A stretch of DNA of 64,000 nt from Cryptomeria japonica (GCF_030272615.1 NC_081413.1:605306709-605370708), one strand, 5' to 3'. Shown: positions 10,556 through 23,499, numbered from the stretch's first letter. The notes: generated from the sequence alone by a model not told the origin. Translations and numbers: made by a program.

Positions 10556-13500
10556 CTATCTTTGCCTATGTCCATCTTCATCTCCACTATGTAAGCTCTG
10601 AACTTGAATTGGAAGGGATGAGAATCCCATCGATTTCTTTAATTCCAACACCACGTCACTCATTGTGGGCCTCTGCGCTGAGCAGTCTGAGCAACATGTC
10701 ATTGCCAACTCTATTAACTTTTTTAAATCCTCTATATTATATTTCTTCTCCATAGCGGGATCTGCAATGCTCTCTATATCTCCCTTCATCAGGTATTCCC
10801 TTGCCTGTAATTAATTAGAAAGGAAACGGTCATTAATCATTTCAAGTTTGTTTTGTCAACAGCATTTGGTTTCTCTAGATACATTACCCATTTAGCGATG
10901 TGCTTTTTCCGTGGTTTTGATAGCTCTGAAATCATATAATTCCGTCCAGAAATAATTTCTAATAGAACAACTCCAAAGCTATATACATCACTTTTTTCTG
11001 TCAATTGATACCGAATGTAATATCTGCAAAACACAAATAAGCAACAAAGTGGTCAGTAATCCCTATAATAAAATTATAAATTCACTATATATGTATACGA
11101 AAATTTACTCTGGATCTATATATCCTCTGGTTCCTCTTAACTACTGTAGATACGTGAGTAGCTCCATCCAAAGGCCCAAATTTAGACAATCCGAAATCTG
11201 CCACTTTTGCCTCCATGCGGTCATTGAGCAGGATATTTGAGCTCTTCACGTCTCTGTGAATAATGGCTGGCTTGGATCCTCTATGTAAATACTCCAGACC
11301 TGTTTGCAAAATGAAAGTCCTTCCAGATGATGTTACTTTTCATAATAATAAATGAGTGCAAAGGAAGGACTTAAACTACTAGTTGTTCATTATAATTCAT
11401 CACTTGTTTATTTCTCCCCAAGCAAACAACCAATAAGATAGACATTTACTACTAAGGCTATTGGAATGATGCTTCACTAACCTTGAGCAGCATCCAATGC
11501 AATCTTGATCCTTGTTTCCCAATCCAGGCATTTTCCAGATGAATTTTGCCCTGAATGCACATTTTTGTACATTCTTAACCCAAATATTAAATCAAAAGTA
11601 TCTATCCATACAGTTCAATTGAGTAGCAACTTTATTATTTATTTTACCGTTCAGATAGCGTCGAAGGTCCCCATTGGACATGAATTCATAAATTAGAATC
11701 ATATTCTCTTCCTCGAGGCAGTAGCCAATGAATTTTACCAGATTCTTATGCTGCACTCTAGAGAGCATATCCACCTGCACTAAACTACAAGTTATGGCAT
11801 CCATTTTAATGAAGATGACATCAACTTATTCATATACGAAGGAAAATAAATTGTGCACCTCAGTAGAAAATTCCGTTGTACCCTGATATGAATTCTCAGA
11901 TAATTTTTTCACTGCTACTTCCTTTTTTTGAACTCGACCTGCATAAACTGGTCCGAATCCTCCTATTCCAATCTGCTTCCGGAAATTAACGGTCATCTTT
12001 ATCACCTCTTCGTAGCTGTATGATTGGCATCCTTCCAATTTCATCAAATCTTCCCGCATGGATGTTCGTTCTCTATTCCCTGATAATTTTTTAATTCATT
12101 ATGGCTCATATTATGTGAAGAGAACAAGAAATAGGAAAACAGCTGATCATTTTTACTAATAAGAAAAATCATAGTTTGAAAATATACCGTAAATGGTCAC
12201 CCCTATATCATGTGTGAGAGAAATATAAAGTTATAATACAAATAAATTAATTTATTGATTCAAGAGATTATTGATGAAATGACAAAATTAGATTAATCGA
12301 TAAAGAATGAACTACAAATGTCTTATTATATAGAGATCATAAATATCCAAATCTTGAAAAGTTTACATTATTCAAAATAAAAACTAAAAACTAAAACATA
12401 AAAACATAAAACTATGCAAGGAAGAAATTACTGAATATTCCAAGAGAAGGTGACTGACTTGTTGGATTGAAAGTTGAGGGAAGGGGCTTCTTTGGCTTCA
12501 TCCTTGTTATGAACACCACTAATGCAGCGAAAACTGCAACTGCTGCCACTTCAGCCGTGATCACCAACACGGCTACAGTTTTCTTGCTATGCATTTTAGG
12601 ACTATTATTGCAAGCATTGGATTGGCAAGTGATATCATTCCCATAAATACTACAATATCAAACAAAAGCAATTGAAACATAAGTAGAAGATTATCAGATG
12701 ACGTAAATGAAGGTATAATTGTTGAGTAGGGAAACTGCACCTTAAATTCAGCTTTGTATTTTCCAGACCTTCCGGCACCGATCCAGTTAACTTATTGTTT
12801 GCTAAATTCCTAAATTTCACAGAGAAAAATTATAAGTTGTAGGAAATTTCAGTACAAAATTTTTGAACCACATAGGTTCCAACCTTACCAGATTAGATGT
12901 TTTCACTTACACTACGATTAAATTGGATAATTGAGTGAGCTCTTCTGGTATTGAACCACTCAAGTTATTGTTTGACAAATCCCTGAAAGTAAAAGTTTTA
13001 GAGCTTTACTAACATTCAAATAGTTAGGGAAAAATAAAAATTGAAACATCAATGGTTTGTTGGCGTCGAAAATTACTGACAGTTCAATAAGAGCAGAGAG
13101 ATTGCCGACACTTGCAGGTATGGTGCCATTCAGATCCTTCCCCGAGAGTTTCCTGCGTATATTATAATTACTTATATTTGCTTTTAGTAGATCACAGCAA
13201 TAGCTATAGTAAAAATTAATAATATTAAAAATGAATATTTAGACCTTAGTCCATAAAGTTAGAAACAAGAGACATTGATATCATTTGTAGTTATAAAAAG
13301 GTGAATGATAATAGAATTTTATTTTTCAAAGAATGATATATTTAAATTGGAAATGGTGAAGGTATATACAGCATCAAAACATATATTCAAATTGAAGTGG
13401 TTGCGGTGCCTAATGCATACGGGCGAAAGTGGTGAGGGTATATGTATATTATAATAAGTTATATATTAAAATTTAAGAGAAATAGATTATCATTCATATT

Positions 13501-16500
13501 GTAGATATAGTGTATTTTATATTTAAAAAATATTTTTGTTTTGAAGTGAATATCTGCAATTCTATTTTTTTTTATTAAATAGAGGTAAAAATTTATTAAT
13601 CAAAAGGAATAAATTACAGAAACAAGGTCAAACTGTCAATGAAGAACAAAAAATTGCATAACCTTATCAGTCAGTACAAGCTGGTCCTATTTGTATATGT
13701 ATTTTGTTATCAATCAACATTTTTCAAAATAAAATTTTTAACGTTCATTTGATGACTAATCCACAATTTATGCATGTTGTGACTAATGAAGCATATATGT
13801 TGCTACATCTAAATAATCTTATCAATTGATCTACTGACTGATATGTGTATCAATCTTATAACAAAGAGATACCATGAACAAATCGAAATCATATATAACA
13901 TTTGATAATCCAAAATCTAATCTATAATGATCTAAATTAATGCAAATTCCACAAACAACTAAGAATGAATATCTTATTAATTGTATCGAATGGCATGTGT
14001 AACTATCTTAAAACAAAGAGATACCAGGAACAAATCATAATCATATATAATATTTGATAATCTAAAATATAATTTATAATAATCCAAATTAATGTCAACT
14101 CCACAAACTATTAAGAAGGAATATCTTATTAAATGTTCTACTGAATGACATGTGTGTCAATGTTAAAACAAAAAAATACCATGGATAAATGAAAATCATA
14201 TATCGTATTTGATAATCTAAAATCTAATCTATAATATTCCAAATTAATGTTAGTTTCCTATAAACTATTAAGAATGAATATATCTATATATATATATAGG
14301 TTGAGACAACTTACACGGCAATAATTCTAGGCGAAGAACTTGAACTGCAATTCACCCAATTCCAAGAATATTTCTGTGGTATACAAGGATCACCCGTCCA
14401 ATCCTTTTCCATATTAAAATGCCTCACAATATCAACAACTGCAAACACTGTACAACACTATAATATTAACGACTGACTGTATTTTATAACTCTTAAAAAC
14501 ACTTATCAGTTAAATTTCACACTATACATTTAATAAGATTAAAAAATAATTAAATGAATACATCAACAGCTAGCAACATGCCAATAATTTATTGTTCTGA
14601 TGAACAACCTGCCCATATAAACAGCAAGACGACCCCACAGACCAATTGTTTAACAAAACTCTCCTGAATGCACTGTCAAATCCTTTTAAAAACTAGAAAA
14701 CCACATTTGACCATACGGCCATATACCACTTTCCTTTGAATGGACTTTGTAAATACAAATAAAAATTTACCGTCGTTAGCGTAAGTTCCATTGACAAGCA
14801 TGGAGCTATAGCGATAGACCTCCCAGGCATTGATGAGAGGCGAGAGAGTAGAGAAATGGGTCGCATCCAGTGAAAATTTTGATAATCCTGGTGCATGAAT
14901 TGTGTTGCTTGGATTGGAAGATATTGTCCTCGCCAATAGGAAAGTAGGCTCTTCGTTACCATACAACTGAGTCCCACCCACAGTAATATTAAACTCCCTC
15001 TTGTCATTAGGTTTTAGCTCCTCAAGCTCCGCGAAAGTGAGGGCGAAATAGTACAAACCAGCTTGCCCAAAATTCCAATTCCACATAAGTTCCGTGACAG
15101 TGGCATTGGAGGTAGCCAAGGCAGTACTTAGTACAGAAGATGGCACCTCTGTATTTGAAGGATCAATTTTATTAGTGGTGGTGAGATACACTAACTCTGT
15201 TCCTTTCCCTTGCCCACTCCAGATCCTATCGTATGCATCATCCGGATATCTGCATCCCACACAGTGCTTTTATCAGATCAAACATAAAATGAAGGGTTTT
15301 CAAGTAAATTTTTCAATGTGATCAGTGAAACGTTTTTGATCTGGTAAGCACGTTAAATCAGAGAAGGCACAAGTTTGAAACTTGGTAATCACCATAACAA
15401 GATGTCCACCACATAACAATACACTAATGAGAAGAATATTATATTTTTTAATAATTATTTATCATTAATGCCCATAAACATTTTATGGTTGTGAAAGAAA
15501 GAAAATTCTTTTTAGATTTTAAATGGAGTAAAAGTAAATCATTCTTTTCACAATTAGGGTTAATGAAGATGTTACAACCTTATGGAGGAGTTGAGAGGCG
15601 CTCCCCAGTCTCCGCGGACGATGCCAAATAGAGAGAAATCAAAATTTACCACAGGATACATGGATGGCTTGATGGGTCGAAGCTCTAGTGATGAAATGAA
15701 GGGGGTATCAGTGCCGCTGCGAGCCAGACATATGCTAACAGATATCGTCCTCGTCATGATGATGGCTTCCTTCACACTAATATCCCATGTATTGTTTATC
15801 ATAATAGTGTCCCAAGGGTTCGCATCTATAAGCACCTCAAATTGTGGCTTCAACAGAAGGCCGTCGTAGTTGCCATAAAGAAAAGAGGTCCGAATTAGGT
15901 ATTTTGTTCCCTGGTTTACAGGTAAAACATAACAATTTTGTTTTCCCTGGGGAAAACTGCGGAGATGTTGCAGTGGGTAATCCAGAGACCCATTAATACC
16001 AGGTTGAGGTGAGGGTGTGTTGATTTCTCCAGATTCGATGTAGAGGCTATCAGATGTCCATTGTATCCCACGACTATCATTATATACCTTTTCTCCTCCT
16101 CCGCAGGCAATGCTCGTGAATCCTGACAAACCAAATGTAAAGATTGAAAGTTTGATTGGGCAAAATTTTATGGTTAAGCCTATCTGTGGTGTAGGGTGGA
16201 TTATTCACACTTTACAGTTATATTGGGACATCTTAATAAAAGTTCTTATGGGTTTCTCACATTGGGCTTAAAGATCAATTGGGCCTTTCCCTCCCTTGTT
16301 TTATCCACTTCTATAACCTCTTCTTAAAGATATATCAGTTTGATTTTTTCTACTGTATTTATCTTCAAGAAAAAAGACCTCAAATATGCATTACATAAAG
16401 ATAATAGAACTTGACAAACATTCAAACCAGAGTAATCTATGAGTACTTCTAAATTTCTATTAGAACAAAGGGTTTTAATATAAATCGACTCAAAACTATC

Positions 16501-16692
16501 AAACTGAATCCCAAAACTCATACCTCATAAAATGCAACGGATTCCATGTAAATGGGCATCATTAATTCTCAATAATGGACCGTTTTAGGGCTTGAATGTC
16601 TCACCTGGTTGGGCATACACAACAAATGTGGAGGAAACCAGCATTAGAAAGGTGAAGGCTTTTAGCTTTACATTCAGATCTAGTCCCTCCAT
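10556..16692 (-). CDS. Malectin-like/LRR receptor-like kinase, 14 exons, one frameshift
   Basis: Type I membrane receptor kinase (malectin-like LRR-RLK, LRR-I type). Exons, minus: 16692-16605, 16122-15579, 15249-14771, 14447-14315, 13152-13081, 12982-12911, 12809-12741, 12649-12432, 12079-11859, 11774-11648, 11550-11482, 11299-11109, 11023-10888, 10804-10556. All introns are GT-AG and phases join cleanly. Start GCCATGG at 16692 opens a signal peptide ([18 protein letters not shown]); an in-frame Met 30 codons upstream is less likely. Malectin-like domain about 31-365 ([20 protein letters not shown]); GDPC motif; three LRRs on 69-72-bp exons; transmembrane about 511-533; kinase from about 590 with [13 protein letters not shown] (Lys616), HRDVKSSN (Asp714) and DFG (732-734), an RD kinase. 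One extra base near 11135 breaks the frame after [16 protein letters not shown] follows in the next frame. Without it the product is 888 residues, a normal length. Either a sequencing error or a young null allele. Confidence 0.88.
13822..14285. repeat. Intronic tandem repeat, three units of about 153 bp
   Basis: Lies in the 1,162-bp intron between the GDPC exon and the first LRR exon of the receptor kinase. The anchor ACCA(T/G)G(A)A(C)AAAT..AATCATATAT starts at 13871, 14023 and 14178, spacings of 152 and 155 bp. Each unit also carries TTTGATAATC(T/C)AAAAT and AATGAATAT. Units are clearly diverged. A short TATATATATATA run (14284-14298) follows, close to the exon's splice donor. Confidence 0.8.
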
Positions 16693-17399
16693 GGCCAATT
16701 CTTGGTCGTCAATGAAACCAGTTGCTACGCTGAAGCTTCCTCCTATATTTTGTTTTGGCAAGCTAAATTTATCTTTATACATTTAAAATGTTGAAGAACG
16801 TCATAGGTATTAAAAAAACATGTGCTGTGTCAGTGAATAGGAAAGCAAGCATTATAAGTCTATTTAAATCAAAAAATATTCCAGTGAAGGTTTTGAAGAT
16901 GATTCTCGGGTGTATATATCAATAAAGTACTCAATAGTATCTCATCATAATATATATATATATACACCTTGTCTAGAAAACCATAAAATATATTCAACAT
17001 TTTCATATCTCGTAGCTTACTTTATATAGATTATTTATTATATATATAATAATAGTATGGGCAATTGCAAGAGATAAGAAATTTAATAAAGAACAATGAT
17101 AATAATTTTATAGCTAAAGAATAATTTATTTAAACTCAAATTAAATGTAAAATAATAATATTTTTTTCTTTAATAATTTAGATTAACCTTTATTTAATGT
17201 TTATATGTTAAATAAATGAATAACAATAATACTTTTTAACTTTATTAATTATTTTCATATAAATTATTTAAATAAAATTTTAATGAAAATTAATAATTTT
17301 TTCATCTTAAATAATTTAATTTTAAAAAGATTACTTGGACATTTAAAAAAAATTAAGTTGACATTTACAAAGACAAACCTAAATTAAAACCTAACCATT
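16693..17399 (-). promoter_or_regulatory. Upstream/promoter region of the receptor kinase
   Basis: AT-rich, no coding sequence beyond the in-frame leader at 16693-16782. On the minus strand a TATATAAA box (17021-17028) lies about 330 bp before the ATG, giving a likely start of transcription near 16990 and a 5' leader of about 300 nt. A (TA)n run at about 16950-16966 lies within that leader. The assignment rests on position and box sequence only. Confidence 0.35.
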
Positions 17400-17880
17400 A
17401 TAAAACTATAATGTGATTGAACCTTAAAACTAACCCTGATTTAATGGTTAATATGTTTAATTAGGTTTAGGGTGAGAGTTCAATATGACTTATGGTTATA
17501 GTTCACTTTGATTTAATTTTAGGGTCAACGTTCAATATGGTTTAGGACGACCACTAAATTTAGATTCACTTTTAATAGTAGGGTGAACAATTTATTTAAG
17601 GGTTAAGGTTAAATTTGAAATATGTTTAAGATTGGGTTTTAATTTGGTTTAGTATTAGGGTTCAATTTTGTTTAGTTTTATAGTCAAAATCAAATATAGA
17701 ATCAAAATTAGTTTGGGATTATAACACTAACCCTAATTTAGTGAGGGTTATAGTTGAATTTGGTTTAGTGTTTAGTTATGTTTAGGGTTAAGGTTTGATT
17801 TTGTTTAGTGTTGAATTATGTTTAAGGTTAGGGTTAAATTTGGTTTAGTTTTCTATTATTTTAAAGGTTAGGTTTTACAT
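17400..17880. repeat. Second telomere-like degenerate satellite block
   Basis: Same vocabulary as 1010-1909 (GGTTTAGGGT, TTAGGGTTCAAT, TTTAGTGTT). It starts within AT-rich DNA upstream of the receptor kinase, and the first part (17340-17460) also holds the complementary orientation (AACCCTGATTTAA, AACCTAACCATT). No gene. Confidence 0.7.
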
Positions 17881-17984
17881 ATGTAGTACTTCTTGTATGA
17901 GTAGAAGGAAGGGATGAGGTTTCTACATCATAACTTCACTAGGAAATGCAATTTTTGTTCTCTTACCATTTCCAAAATCTTCTT

Positions 17985-18295
17985 TTTCTTGTTCTTTGTT
18001 GTATTCTAGGATCTAGTGGCCGTTTGTGGGGTGCTCACAAGATTGTTTGCAGGCCCAATATGGGAGGTGACATCAATATACTAGAACCCATTTTATATGA
18101 AAAATGAGGAATAAGATTGAGGTATGGGATGAGGTTTTTGGCAAAGCGATAACCACATACATTAAAAAGCTTCATGACCATGACCCTAAGGCTACCATGA
18201 AATTCATCAAGAGATGGAAGAATGGTACCTTATAGGCGTGTGTACATTTGCACAATGCATTTTGTAATGGAGGATGATTTTTGACCGACTGGTTA
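17985..18295 (+). pseudogene. Unnamed mobile-element ORF, copy U2 (fragment)
   Basis: A plus-strand fragment of the family seen at 1-506. MGGDINILEPILYEK begins at about 18060. After a one-base frame slip it continues NKIEVWDEVFGKAITTYIKK, then LHDHDPKATMKFIKRWKNGTL to about 18235. Alignment by eye with U1 keeps MGGD, EP, VW, LHD..P, F...WK.GTL in order and spacing, which is hard to explain by chance. The frame then decays. No LINE domain lies upstream of this copy, only telomere-like repeat, and an LTR fragment follows. Function unknown. Confidence 0.5.
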
Positions 18296-18479
18296 ACGTT
18301 CTTTATTTTTTATCCACACATTTCATTTGATGTGACTTTGGAGGATGAGTTGGCATATTTGGTTCATTGGAATAATTTTAGAAGGATGTTTTGTGATGTA
18401 TTTGGATCCCCTTTATCTTCTTCAGTGGACCACATTACATGTTATTGGTCTGGGTGGCCTAATTTATGTAATATTTTAT

Positions 18480-19201
18480 ATTATATATGTGGTTGACCTA
18501 GTTGATGGTTTTAATGAATGATCTTGTATATATAGATGTGTGGTTGTATGAATTAAGGTATGGAATGTGTATTAACTGATGTGAACTGGATGCAAATGAT
18601 GTGCAAGAATAGTTGGTATAGCATAAGTATGAAATTTATTTTGCGAATAGTTTTGATGATAATATCTTTAGTGTGATAGTGTTTGGAGTCAGTGGTTGAT
18701 GTCAGATGTGTTTGCCATGATATTGGTCTCTTTCCATAGTGGTTCAAGGATAATTTCATGATCAAGAAATATTTTTATTTCAATTCATCTATTCCCTATA
18801 CCTACCGGAATATAGTGTGTTCTACTTGGTAGCTTGTGCAATCCTTCTTATGTTCCCTTCATGGTGAGTGTTTGTAATAAAAGTATCTTGTATCTTTCCC
18901 TAAGGTTGTGCTCCTTAGTATTGAAAGTCTAGTCAAGTGCAGTGATCTCCTTGTCCTTGAGCCTAAAAAATTATAATAAGTTATTCATATTGTGAGTGTG
19001 ATTCTCACCATGGTTTTTTCCTTATCTAGATTTTTTTAACGTAAATCTAGTGTTCATGTGTTCATCGTGTTTTGTTCTTTCATATTTTATAATTTCAATA
19101 ATAAGTTAATTATGATTTAAAATTTAAAATATCAGAAGTAGAGTATTTTGAAACCTAGATTGATTCACCCCACCTACTCCTAGTCATGTGGTGTATTCAA
19201 C
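18480..19201 (+). mobile_element. Ty1/copia LTR fragment (3' part)
   Basis: Shares landmarks with the other copia LTRs in the same order. These are a GGTTGACCTAGTTGATGG-like stretch, the TGTATATATAG promoter-like box (about 18523), CACCATGGTTTTTTCC (about 19007), GATTCACCCCACC near the end, and the terminal CAACA at 19201. The 5' part of the LTR is missing, and the left boundary near 18480 is approximate. No internal element sequence adjoins. Confidence 0.6.
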
Positions 19202-19699
19202 AGAAGGATAGGCTAAGATGTGGATCACTTATTGCCTTTGGAAAAGAAAGAGTTATTTATATATTTAAATAAATATTGAAGAATCCTTATAGGTAGAATT
19301 TTTAGTGGGTCTCAAGGAACTACCTAAGGGTAACTTTTCTATTGTCTTGGCCTTAAAAAAATTGTAGGAAAGGAACAAGGTATCCTCATGAGGTCAATGA
19401 ATAGGTTGAGTTTGTTAAGGCCAAAAGTATTCAAATACACATTTTGCACATCTAGAAAAGGGTCGGTACTCACTTTGAAATGTAGTATGCGCTTGTTATT
19501 CAAATAAGATCTTCAAATAGTTATGCTCTATAAAATAGATTTTCTTCATGGATAACACAACTTCACATGAAATTGGTATAAGATATATGAATAAAAACTA
19601 AGGTCTTCACAGTCTAAAATTCATTAGGGAACATAAATAGGCTCAAATACAAGCCGATACGAAAGCTAAACACTTTGATCTATTTTCCCTATTTGAAAG
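19202..19699. other. No recognisable feature
   Basis: AT-rich sequence after the LTR fragment. I see no coding frame, repeat or RNA gene. It may be the decayed internal part of the minus-oriented retroelement whose 5' junction is at 20119. Confidence 0.4.
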
Positions 19700-20117
19700 G
19701 TGTAAAGGAATTAAGATGACTATACATGTGTGATCAAGGTTGAATATGGGTTCTTCCCTAGGTAAGAAGGGAGGTCTAATGGCTTCAGATTTACTAGTCT
19801 TTTGGGATGATCATTTTTATAATTATTAGAATGGGTATCCCTCTCATAGTTTTAGTTGGGTCTAGAGTTATTGTTGCTCATATTTTTGATAGTCTGTTCA
19901 GGAGAAGTTGGGTTGCCCTTTATATTTTTTTTTATTTTTCTCTATGAGAGTCTTGTTGCATTTTCCATGAAATCACTCATGTAATTTCTCATTATATTTC
20001 TCATGGTGGATGTAAGTCTCTTTATTTCCCTTTCCAAAATCCCTTTGAGCCATTTGGATATTTTTCATTAATTGTTTCATATTCCTTAGGCTAGTTGGAA
20101 TGGTGCTCTAATACCAA
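19700..20117 (-). pseudogene. Retroelement leader/gag remnant with primer-binding site
   Basis: On the minus strand TTGGTATTAGAGC (20105-20117) matches, with one change, the TGGTATCAGAGC primer-binding site complementary to plant initiator tRNA-Met. It directly follows a sequence ending ...GGGGACATTACA, as an LTR end would. Downstream on the minus strand a lysine-rich frame (MKQLMKNIQMAQRDFGKGNK, about 20080-20020) and then PPFLPREEPIFNLD (about 19775-19730) resemble a decayed gag region, but no gag motif is secure. The element is read right to left. Confidence 0.45.
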
Positions 20118-20118
20118 T

Positions 20119-21200
20119 TGTAATGTCCCCTTCCTAAGTTTTCCTATAATTTTTCCTAAAATCATAAATGCAACAAGTTAGGGTTAGGATTATATCTTAT
20201 CAAGTAAATATTTCTTTCAATAATGTGATATTAGATTAAAACTTTGTAGTCATAACATAATAAACTTATCTATATATTCAATCACTAGGGTTAGACAAGA
20301 TCACATCATGTTCATATACTATCACTAATATTATACACACATATTGATATTTTAGAGGAAGAGATGTGATGAGTCCACCTGAAACAATTTCTATACTAAC
20401 TCCAAGAGTGGATGTCTTGAAAATCCCTCTTGCTTTCTTTACGGATTGAATTTTTTAATTCCATAAATTTCTTATCTCTCTAAAGACAATTTGCATCTTG
20501 TAGAGATGGGTGGAATTCATAAGGGGGTTCCTTGGATCTTCTATGTAAGCTCCCTATAGTCCTAGGAGCCATTATGGTAAAGTCTAGGATGGCCTACTTA
20601 CTTATCCCTCTTATAACCCTTTTTCTTAAACTTTAGTCCCTTCCTACAAGATTCTTTAAAGATAATCAAACAAACCTTATATTATATCATATGAACATAT
20701 ACTTAAGAATTCTCTATTATGCATAACCAACATGTATACATATATAAGAAAATAATTGGAAGAATATCAAGTATACCACAAAAATATGGGTTTAGTAATA
20801 ATAATATGAGATAACTAGAATTCTACTATGATGAATTGGGATGCTCTCCTTCATGATTAGATATATGGTCAATGATTAAATTTTCACTTTGATCAATATG
20901 GAAAATAAGTGTAAATTAAACTAAATTTTTTTTTTTTAAATTTTTCAAAAATATATTTTTTGAAAAACAAAAAATGTACACTTGCATGTCATTTCAATAA
21001 ATTTTTGTTTAAAATTTAGTTTAGAAAATATATAAGCTCAAGATACACATCATGATCTGCACTTTTTTCATGTTATCATTATTTTAGGTCATACCAATCT
21101 TGAATCTGTACCTTGATCCTACTAAATAATTATTAAAAGAAATATTTTGTTAAAAAGTAAAAGAATTTAAAAAATTGATCCAAAGCATCAACATATTGTC
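20119..21200 (-). mobile_element. Candidate 5' LTR of a minus-oriented retroelement (outer end not found)
   Basis: Starts TGTAATGTCCCCTTCC on the plus strand next to the primer-binding site at 20105-20117. The inner LTR boundary is therefore well placed, but I could not find the outer TG/CA boundary or a duplication. The end given is nominal. The interval includes TTTAGGG-like words and AT-rich non-coding sequence. Confidence 0.35.
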
Positions 21201-21650
21201 AAGAGAGGAATTTGAGAGCACTTCTTTTACTAGTTTTTAGTTTGTTTGTACATGTGCATGTTTTTACTTCTTCAAAGTTCTTGATTACTTAAGCAAGGAA
21301 AGGGATTTAATCCCTCACAAAAGAAGACTCCAAACAACTAAACTAAGAAGAAAAAAAATAGCAACTAACATCACACAACCATTAGCTAAACAAAAATTAT
21401 GAAGCTAACCCACTAGTAAGTAACCAAAAACACTAGTATTTGAAACATATCCAACCTGAAAAAGGGCTATCTGCCCAAAATAACAACATATAATCATAGA
21501 CAATGAATATAGAATCATACTTATTAAAGATAAAATAAATACCACTAACAATAACTAAATAAAAAATAAACTTTGTCTTAGGTGGCTCCCAGGCCTCATT
21601 AAAAAAATTGTCCAAAGAATTAAATTCAAAAATACTATAGAAAATAAATC
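21201..21650. other. No recognisable feature
   Basis: Short AT-rich stretch before the minus-strand unnamed ORF copy U3. The minus-strand frame at 21433-21615 resembles nothing known. Confidence 0.4.
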
Positions 21651-23345
21651 TAAGCTCTAATAGATTCTAATGTTATTAGAACCATCCATATCAATAAGCT
21701 TCAAAATGATAGCAAAAAAGGCACAACATCTAGCACTTCATCAGGAACCTCTACATTACTTACTATTTAGGATATCCGTATTCTTTGCAATACTCCTCAT
21801 CCAATCCTATGAAGCCTCCTAGTACATGTATTCATCAATCTACTCTTCCCCCTGAAAGTTACCCATGTCCTACTATTTTTTAGCCTTCCTCTTAAATTTT
21901 CTTTACCTGAAGATGGATCTAATTGCAGCTTATCTCATAATTTTGTCAATAATGGCAGAAATAGAATTGAGAACTACACCCATTCACCTTTTTCTTTTAC
22001 GATATTTCTTGACTCTAGTTTCTAGGTTTATAACATGAACCTATAGGTCTTCAATTTGACCCTTTAATTTGGCAATATTGTCTTCTTTCTTGGTAGGGAG
22101 CTAATCCTAAGAAACAAGCCCAATATCATCTTCCCCAAAATAAGGAAGGGATTGGGTTATTTGAGCAAGCCTCACACATTCTTCCTTAGGCTCATTAGTG
22201 GCTTGCAAATTTTCATTGCTCTTGTCCTCCTAGTCCTTGATATTTCAAAAATCATCATCTTTACAATCTTCAGAAGAGAGGTCCACATCCTCTTGCATTG
22301 CATAAACCTCAATAGAAATAGGATTTTCTATTTAATTTAATTTTTCCTTTTTTCGTCTTTATAAATTAGACACATAGAGCATATCTCACTCAATATACCA
22401 TAATGTTTATCAATTTCTTGCTTGGCTTCTTCCTTGTCTTTAGAACCTAGCTCATCTAAGTTAATGGTGATGCTTTTTTTCAAGGGTACTTTATCAATTC
22501 TATTTCTGCCATTATTGACAAAATTCTCAAAGCTTCTTTAATTCTATTACACCCATTCACCTTTTTCTTTTATGATATTTCTTTGTAACAAGCTAATAAT
22601 TGCTAGTATTAAGAAGCAATAACTCCAAAGCTTCTTTAACACGGGAATATTTAGCTTGTTACGTTTAGGGTTAGGTGTAGGCTTGTTACTTTCATAAGGC
22701 AATAGTTTAGATTCAATAAATTATGTTTGAACTGAGCTACAAGGGGTTTCATCAATGTCACTAGGGTTTCTAGAATAGGTAGAGGTGACTTCGGTGAGGG
22801 TAGTGATCAAAGAAAAATCACTAAAGGGTATAAATCAACCCTCAATATAAATGGGGAGAGGCCCCTTTACAAATACTAGTAGACAAATAAGTGAATAAAT
22901 AGAATGGAAGGTCAATTTTATCCCCATGATGAATATGATTTAAAATTAGAAAATAATATCCATGAAAAATAGAATAATGCCCTTCCAAGGTAAAATATTT
23001 CATCTCATGAAAACTCACCATTGCATATGGGGCTGGTAGGATGGAGTGATCATAGCCATTCTACAAAACCTTTTGCCTTTCACCTTTTTCAAAAAAAATC
23101 TTAACAAATCCTTTATAGGCCCCCAAATATTTCTTCTACACTTTCTATCCTTCACATTTCAACCTAGTAGCTTCTACAATAGGATTTGGGATGATTGTGA
23201 AATTAATATTGTCAATGGTAACCACACTCTTCTACTAGGAGTTGTTTGATTTAATCGATAAAGCCTTGTTATAACCTTTCATGGTGAAAAAATAAGGAAT
23301 CATCCCTACCCTATCAAAGAGATCCCACTCTTCATTATTTTGTTA
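21650..23345 (-). pseudogene. Unnamed mobile-element ORF, copy U3
   Basis: Minus strand. The N-terminal domain includes FFTMKGYNKALS (about 23291-23255), FFEKGERQKV (about 23095), YAMVSFHEMKYFTLEGHYS (about 23025-22970), FHGYYFLILNHIHHGD (about 22965-22920) and LPFYLFTYLS (about 22905). After frame slips come an acidic stretch (EDVDLSSEDCKDDD, about 22295-22255) and a coiled-coil-like segment LKGQIEDL.VHVINLETRVKK (about 22065-22000). The order matches copy U4 (MKGYKRALS, FEKGE, FVMKYFT.EGRY, HGYHFPILNHI, acidic, LKDQIIDLKERVLNLEEK). Many stops make it non-functional. A LINE zf-RVT/RNase H lies upstream on the same strand at 24630-25750. The domain is unnamed to me; the C-terminal coiled coil suggests self-assembly. 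Confidence 0.6.
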
Positions 23346-23499
23346 TAATTGATTGCAATCCCTAGGTTTCGAATGTTTTAGAGAACCTCACATTACAATC
23401 TTTAACCCAACAACCATTAGAAGAGACAAACAAGAAGAGAGAAAATCAAGCAAACTAAGATTTCCATAATCGAAAAAGGAAAAAAAAAGAAAGAGTAAT

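Noticed and set aside
16693-16782. Upstream in-frame Met as the start of the receptor kinase
   Set aside because: It would put about 30 polar residues before the hydrophobic core of the signal peptide; the inner ATG has a GCCATGG context and gives a normal signal peptide.
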